Assembly: GCA_946415665.1 (NCBI GenBank)
Contig: CAMKTI010000057.1
Span: forward strand, 1 to 10,708
Direction of reading: 5' to 3'
Origin: an uncultured Clostridia bacterium
Lineage (GTDB): Bacteria; Bacillota; Clostridia; Lachnospirales; CAMVHY01
DNA: 10,708 nt
Shown here: positions 7,341 through 10,708 of the stretch, piece by piece
How the letters are laid out: each line of letters starts with the position of its first letter
How positions within the stretch are numbered: position 1 is the stretch's first letter
Position numbers and translations under genes: made by a program
The notes under the pieces: generated by a model
Databases searched by the model: none
The model's input: the letters and a program-made list of their open reading frames with translations, nothing else
Told to the model about the DNA's origin: nothing

Positions 7341-9104
7341 TCATTTTTTTTTTTCTTGCCTTACGAATCCGCCCGACAACAATTTTTTTTCTTTACCATC
7401 ATATTCTAAATTACTTGATGTTTTCGCAAATTCGTAATCTTCGCCTTCTTGTAATTCACGTTCATATATTTTTACTTTTAAATAATCATTCCCATCATCG
7501 TCGACATAATAAACATTTTGATATTTTTCTCCACCATTAATTCTTACGCAAATTTTATAAGTTCCGATATCTGTTGCGGTTGGTATCTGATCACTCCATT
7601 CATCTTCCGTAATTTCCTCTATATTTTTAGCCCACGCATACTCAAGTTTAACTCCATCATCTTTAAGTTTTTCGCTAATAAATCCGCTATTAAACAATTC
7701 TTTTGATTGACCATCGTATTTTAAATCTTCTACCACTTCAGGCCATTCAAAATCTGTTCTTTCAACCAATGGTAATTTTACTGTAAAAATATATTCTCCA
7801 TTCAATTTTTCTTCAGTCATGCTGTAATTTTCTTTCGGTTGAGAATTTATAATAGTTCCATCAGGATACTCATTCTCCTTTTTTATTCTTTCTTTAGTAA
7901 TATCAAACTTTTTTTCCAATATCCTGTCTAAATAATCATCTAAAGACTCATTTCTTTTTTTTGTCACTCCAAGATCTGATGGACAGAATACAACACTATC
8001 AAAAACAAAATATTCGTTTTCTCCAAAAATAAATTTTAAATTCATCGCATTTCTGTTTTTCGTTAATTCTGTTAATACATCAAAACTCAACTCGTTAGAC
8101 AATACAACCAAATTATTTGTTAGAGACACCTCATCAAACATTTCTTCTGTATCCGTTTCGTCACTAAATGAAAAACTGGATAAATCTAAAATTTGCAAAT
8201 CTGTATTTTTGAACATTTTACTCACATTTTTGACATTTTGTGTGTCGAAATTAGACAAATCAAGTTGTTTTAATTTTTTACAACCGAAAAACATCTCACG
8301 CATATTTATAACATTTTCAGTATTGAAACTGGACAAATTAACTCCTTCTAAATTTTCGCACCCTGAAAACATTCCATAAACATCTCCAACACTTCCTGTG
8401 TCAAAATTAAACAAATCAAGTTGTTTTAATTTTTTACAATCAAAAAACATTTTATGCATATCTACAACATTTTCAGTATCAAAACTGGACAAATCAATTT
8501 CTTCTAAATTTTCGCACCCTGAAAACATTCCGCACATACTTGTAACGTTGATTGTATTAAAATCAGATACATTAAGCATCTCTAAATTTTTACAGTTTGC
8601 AAACATATTACTCATATTTTCAATATCTTCTGTATCAAAATGCGACAAATCAATTTCTCTTATATTGTTATTTTCAAAGTTAAAACAATCTGTCCAATCT
8701 TTATCAAAAGCGGTAACAGTTCCTCCATAATTATGAGAAACTTTTAAAGTTCCGTTATATTTGCTGACTTTTTTTGCAAGTTCATTCATAAACGATTTAC
8801 TGATAAAAACTGTTTTAAGACTTTTATATTTATCACCATCAGAACTTTCCAAGAAAATATCGCATACGTTAGGAATAACTATATTCTCGCAACTATCTTT
8901 ATCGTCAGCAGAATATTCAGTCAAAGACAAACTTAACGCATTACCCTGATCATCACAATTTTCTTCCCATTTCCATAAATCCAAATTTATGTCGGATGTA
9001 TTTTCTGCAAAAACGCTCGAACCATAAAAAAATGGTAAAAACAGCATTACAAAAACATAGATGATCACAAAAATTAATTTTTTAAAACTAACTCTGTTAA
9101 ACAT
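7341..9104 (-). CDS. Secreted BspA-like leucine-rich-repeat surface protein, N-terminal part (frameshifted)
   Basis: A 587-residue frame. Residues 1-33 are a classic signal peptide ending near SSVFA. About 148-323 hold seven BspA/DUF285-type repeats with consensus LDLSSFDT-x-NV-x-M-x-x-MF-x-x-C-x-x-L, spaced exactly 26 residues for the first six. An Ig-like module follows at about 452-547 (LKYDGQSKELFNSGF, IPTATDIGTYKI, VRINGGEKY), and a second begins at about 556 and breaks off at GGFVRQEKKK. The stop there is TGA just after an 11-A run; with ten A the frame joins the downstream SLH part, giving about 891 residues. DUF285 repeats are common in Mycoplasma and clostridial surface proteins and are often tied to adhesion. 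The start is ATG at 9104, with GGAGGT 7 nt upstream; a TTG at 9119 lies inside that ribosome site and is rejected. Confidence 0.88.
   Translation of the reverse strand: MFNRVSFKKLIFVIIYVFVMLFLPFFYGSSVFAENTSDINLDLWKWEENCDDQGNALSLSLTEYSADDKDSCENIVIPNVCDIFLESSDGDKYKSLKTVFISKSFMNELAKKVSKYNGTLKVSHNYGGTVTAFDKDWTDCFNFENNNIREIDLSHFDTEDIENMSNMFANCKNLEMLNVSDFNTINVTSMCGMFSGCENLEEIDLSSFDTENVVDMHKMFFDCKKLKQLDLFNFDTGSVGDVYGMFSGCENLEGVNLSSFNTENVINMREMFFGCKKLKQLDLSNFDTQNVKNVSKMFKNTDLQILDLSSFSFSDETDTEEMFDEVSLTNNLVVLSNELSFDVLTELTKNRNAMNLKFIFGENEYFVFDSVVFCPSDLGVTKKRNESLDDYLDRILEKKFDITKERIKKENEYPDGTIINSQPKENYSMTEEKLNGEYIFTVKLPLVERTDFEWPEVVEDLKYDGQSKELFNSGFISEKLKDDGVKLEYAWAKNIEEITEDEWSDQIPTATDIGTYKICVRINGGEKYQNVYYVDDDGNDYLKVKIYERELQEGEDYEFAKTSSNLEYDGKEKKLLSGGFVRQEKKK
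8241..8528 (-). repeat. Higher-order duplication of 52 residues (156 bp) in the LRR array
   Basis: Segments 8397-8528 and 8241-8372 are closely similar at the DNA level with an offset of 156 bp, twice the 78-bp LRR unit. Both encode MFSGCENLE, then LSSF, MFF-x-CKKLKQLDL and NFDT. The array therefore grew by copying pairs of repeats. The other repeats are more diverged. Confidence 0.85.
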
Positions 9105-9132
9105 AAAATTAACCTCCAAATATTTTTTTATC

Positions 9133-9214
9133 GTTGCACAGACAGATATAAATTACACTACTTCTTGATACATATCTATATTTACCTAATTTCCATTTGC
9201 GTCTGATATGCAAC
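9133..9214 (-). promoter_or_regulatory. Structured 5' leader of the LRR-SLH gene
   Basis: The predicted transcript starts near 9217. From 9214 it reads GTTGCA, UAU, CAGAC, and these pair with GUCUG (9143-9139) and UGCAAC (9138-9133) as an 11-bp stem with one 3-nt bulge. AGAUAT (9177-9172) pairs with AUAUCU (9149-9144) directly inside it. The stem ends about 16 nt before the GGAGG ribosome site. I do not recognise a known riboswitch class. It may protect the 5' end or control translation; the function is inferred only from the pairing. Confidence 0.4.
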
Positions 9215-9223
9215 AACAATATT

Positions 9224-9251
9224 ATTATAATACAAAATTTTTGATTGTCAA
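9224..9251 (-). promoter_or_regulatory. Near-consensus vegetative promoter of the LRR-SLH gene
   Basis: On the minus strand, a perfect TTGACA (9251-9246) and a perfect TATAAT (9229-9224) lie 16 nt apart. This is the best promoter in the window and suggests strong expression. The leader to the ATG at 9104 is about 113 nt. Confidence 0.85.
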
Positions 9252-9430
9252 GCCTTTTATTATAATTTTTGTTCTTGATCGTATTATGCAACGTTGATAT
9301 AGCAACTTATATTTTTTAGATAGTAAACTTTGTAACCAGTGATATTAAAAATATAAACAGATATTTGATCAAAAAAACAAAAACGTATCTAGATTTTTGA
9401 TTTGGATAAAAGAAATATTTTCTAAACAGG
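9252..9430. other. AT-rich gap without a recognisable gene
   Basis: Between the LRR promoter and the IS boundary I see no open frame with family features, RNA gene or terminator. A perfect short inverted repeat, TAAACAG-GATA-CTGTTTA, spans 9423-9440 and runs into the presumed IS end. Confidence 0.5.
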
Positions 9431-9519
9431 ATACTGTTTACACAAAGAAGATAAAAAAGAGAAATAAACTATAAAATAAAGTATAACTGAGAAAAATAAA
9501 AAAAAGGAGCAAAATAGGA

Positions 9520-9624
9520 ATGGAAAAAACATATCATAGATTTGATATAAGTGATGCAACGTGAGAGCTAATAAAACCCTACCTGACAGGTCAGTCTGGG
9601 CGACATAGAGGCATAGCCAAAGAC
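9520..9624 (+). pseudogene. 5' fragment of an IS5-family transposase
   Basis: GGAGC lies upstream of ATG at 9520, followed by MEKTYHRFDISDAT, a TGA stop (9562-9564), then ELIKPYLTGQSGRHRGIAKD. This matches the N-terminus of IS5-type transposases, where the stop replaces a conserved Trp (TGG to TGA). Similarity ends at about 9624, where the next conserved residues (N-R-x-F-x-N) should follow. The remainder of the gene is absent, and the minus-strand transposase tail begins there. Its N-terminus differs from that of the minus-strand gene, so it comes from another element. Confidence 0.7.
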
Positions 9625-9625
9625 A

Positions 9626-10391
9626 GATAAAAGCATCGAGCGTTTTAGCATAACGAATGACAATAAAACGCCAATGTTTGAGAGCACGGAAAGTATTCTC
9701 GATAATATGTCTAGAGCGATAAAGTTTACGGTGAGACTACTGTCTCTTTTCTTCAAAACCTTAAAATCTTTGTAATCGCGTTGTTAAAGCCTGTTGTGTT
9801 TTGGAGGAATAACTGCTCTTATGTTTCGTTTTGCTATATAGGACAAGATTTCGTTGGTATCATAAGCACGATCTGCAAAGACTAATTTTGCATCGAGATT
9901 TTTGAGCAAATTAATAGCTTCTTTACAATCGGCACGCATCCCCTCTGTAACGATAAATTTTAGAGACATACCGCGCTCATTGATGGCTAAGTATATTTTC
10001 GAATTGAGTCCCCTTTTGTGTGGCCTATATCCTGATTGTTTCCTTTCGCCCCTGTTACGTGCATATGCACCTTTATATGGCTTGAATCTATCATTGCCAC
10101 CATATTTTTTAACTCCGCGTTTTGACTTAAAACTTTAGCCAATCTTTCCCATTTTCCGTTTTTTGCCCATCTCAAAAATCTTTTATGCACCGTATACCAT
10201 TTCCCATAATCCGACGGTAAATTCCTCCATGGCACCCCTGTCCTCAATATCCAAAATACTCCGTTTAAAAAATTTCTATCATCCTTCCCCGCTCTTCCTT
10301 TCTTTTCTTTTATATAATCTTTTATTTTTTCCCACTCTTCATCGCTCATATCATTCCTTCTATAGCTTCTTTCTCCATTTTTATTACTCAT
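9626..10391 (-). pseudogene. IS5-family transposase split over three frames
   Basis: The first frame (10391-9987, 134 residues) has the N-terminal DMSDEEWEKIKDYI, FWILRTGVPWRNLPSDYGKW (47-66) and the first catalytic Asp in MIDSSHIKVH (D102), ending after GHTKG. The second frame, entered by a -1 shift at about 10011-10017, reads GLNSKIYLAINERG, IVTEGMRADC, the second Asp in VFADRAYDTNEI and AVIPPKHNRL before TAA at 9784. After a disrupted stretch of about 60 nt, a third frame (9721-9626) reads YRSRHIIENTFRALKHWR and IRYAKTLDAFI with the catalytic Glu. All three DDE residues therefore survive, but not in one frame. The first shift could be programmed, as in several IS5-family groups; the later stop and frame change indicate inactivation. 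AAAGGGAAA precedes the ATG. Confidence 0.85.
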
Positions 10392-10634
10392 TTTCCCTTT
10401 TTACCCTTTCATTTATTTTTTATCCCCTTATATTATATATCTCCTAATTTTGTCGACACTATCTAGATGCTGTTTATAAAAAAATAAATGAGAAAAATGA
10501 ATGTAAAAAAATGTGACGACTAAAAAAAGGTTGTGTAATTTATACAAACAGCAAACGGAAATTTTATTTGTTGTTGCGCTTAAAAATATGTTTTGTAAAA
10601 CCATAAATCAAAAATTTTTTTTTAAAATAAAAAT

Positions 10635-10670
10635 AAAAACGGTCTTATTTTTGAGATCGTTTTTGTTTTC
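10635..10670 (+). terminator. Hairpin with T tract, possible terminator
   Basis: AAAAACGGTCT (10635-10645) pairs with AGATCGTTTTT (10654-10664), 11 bp with one G-U on the plus strand, around an 8-nt loop, followed by GTTTTC. On the minus strand the same pair becomes a C-A mismatch, so the plus direction is favoured, although a T-rich stretch also follows on the minus side and it could serve a minus-strand gene beyond the window edge. No plus-strand gene is visible before it. Confidence 0.5.
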
Positions 10671-10708
10671 ACAAAACATGAATATGATTTGTCTTGCCAC
10701 GTCAATTT

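Larger units (their letters stand above)
9431..10462. mobile_element. Mosaic, decayed IS5-family element bounded by similar inverted ends
   Basis: The left end ATACTGTTTACACAAAGAAG (9431-9450) and the reverse complement of the right end, ATAGTGTCGACAAAATTAGG (10462-10443), agree at 12 of the first 15 positions. They face inward like IS terminal repeats. Both are followed by the 5' end of a transposase gene: a plus-strand fragment on the left and a minus-strand gene on the right. So it is not a simple single IS but two related elements fused tail to head after a deletion. No clear target-site duplication is visible. Confidence 0.55.

Noticed and set aside
7341..7343. TGA read as tryptophan, which would remove the stop in the LRR gene and in the IS fragment
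   Set aside because: Tryptophan in the intact genes is TGG, and reading through the TGA at 7341 meets TAG seven codons later. A frame change is needed, not recoding.
9105..9119. TTG at 9119 as the start of the LRR gene
   Set aside because: It lies next to and within the GGAGG ribosome site that serves the ATG at 9104, and the signal peptide begins well from that ATG.
9109..9291. Open frame of 60 codons upstream of the LRR gene
   Set aside because: It crosses the promoter, leader and ribosome site of the LRR gene and has no family features.
1..10708. CRISPR array, tRNA or rRNA genes, toxin-antitoxin or phage genes
   Set aside because: No regularly spaced repeats, cloverleaf or conserved rRNA segments were found, and no small gene pairs or phage structural families.

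Overview
The window is a strongly AT-rich, gene-dense stretch in which every intact gene lies on the minus strand. The gene set is RecA, thymidylate kinase, the sporulation signal protein SpoIIR, the spore cortex-lytic enzyme SleB, and a secreted leucine-rich-repeat protein with S-layer homology (SLH) domains. This points to an endospore-forming, low-GC Bacillota, most likely a clostridium. Three traits would suit a host-associated or genome-reducing lineage: a eukaryotic-like phosphatase with no neighbours of matching function, a surface protein broken at a long poly-A run, and a decayed insertion sequence. That lifestyle is an inference.

Layout, read in the direction of transcription from high to low coordinates. 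At 10462-9431 is a decayed IS5-family element. It is a minus-strand transposase in at least three frames, fused to the 5' fragment of a second, differently typed IS5 transposase in the opposite orientation. At 9251-6374 is one transcription unit: a near-perfect vegetative promoter, a leader that can fold into a long stem, a 26-residue-period LRR protein with two Ig-like modules, an 11-A frameshift, then the SLH anchor and a strong terminator. At 6242-4415 is recA-tmk, with an extended -10 promoter, a 26-nt gene overlap and a terminator. At 4384-2925 is spoIIR-sleB, with a candidate sigma-F promoter; both genes start at TTG. At 2746-133 is an 848-residue PPP-like metallophosphoesterase with its own promoter and a C-terminal membrane hairpin.

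How the genes relate: recA-tmk is a housekeeping unit for recombination and dTTP supply. spoIIR-sleB joins an early forespore signal to an enzyme needed only at germination. The LRR-SLH protein would be exported and held on the cell wall, but only if the reading frame is restored at the A run. The phosphatase is the least familiar gene; its catalytic motifs are complete but separated by two very large inserts.

The main items for follow-up are the poly-A frameshift in the surface protein, the structured leader of the same transcript, the unusual phosphatase, and the mosaic IS5 element.
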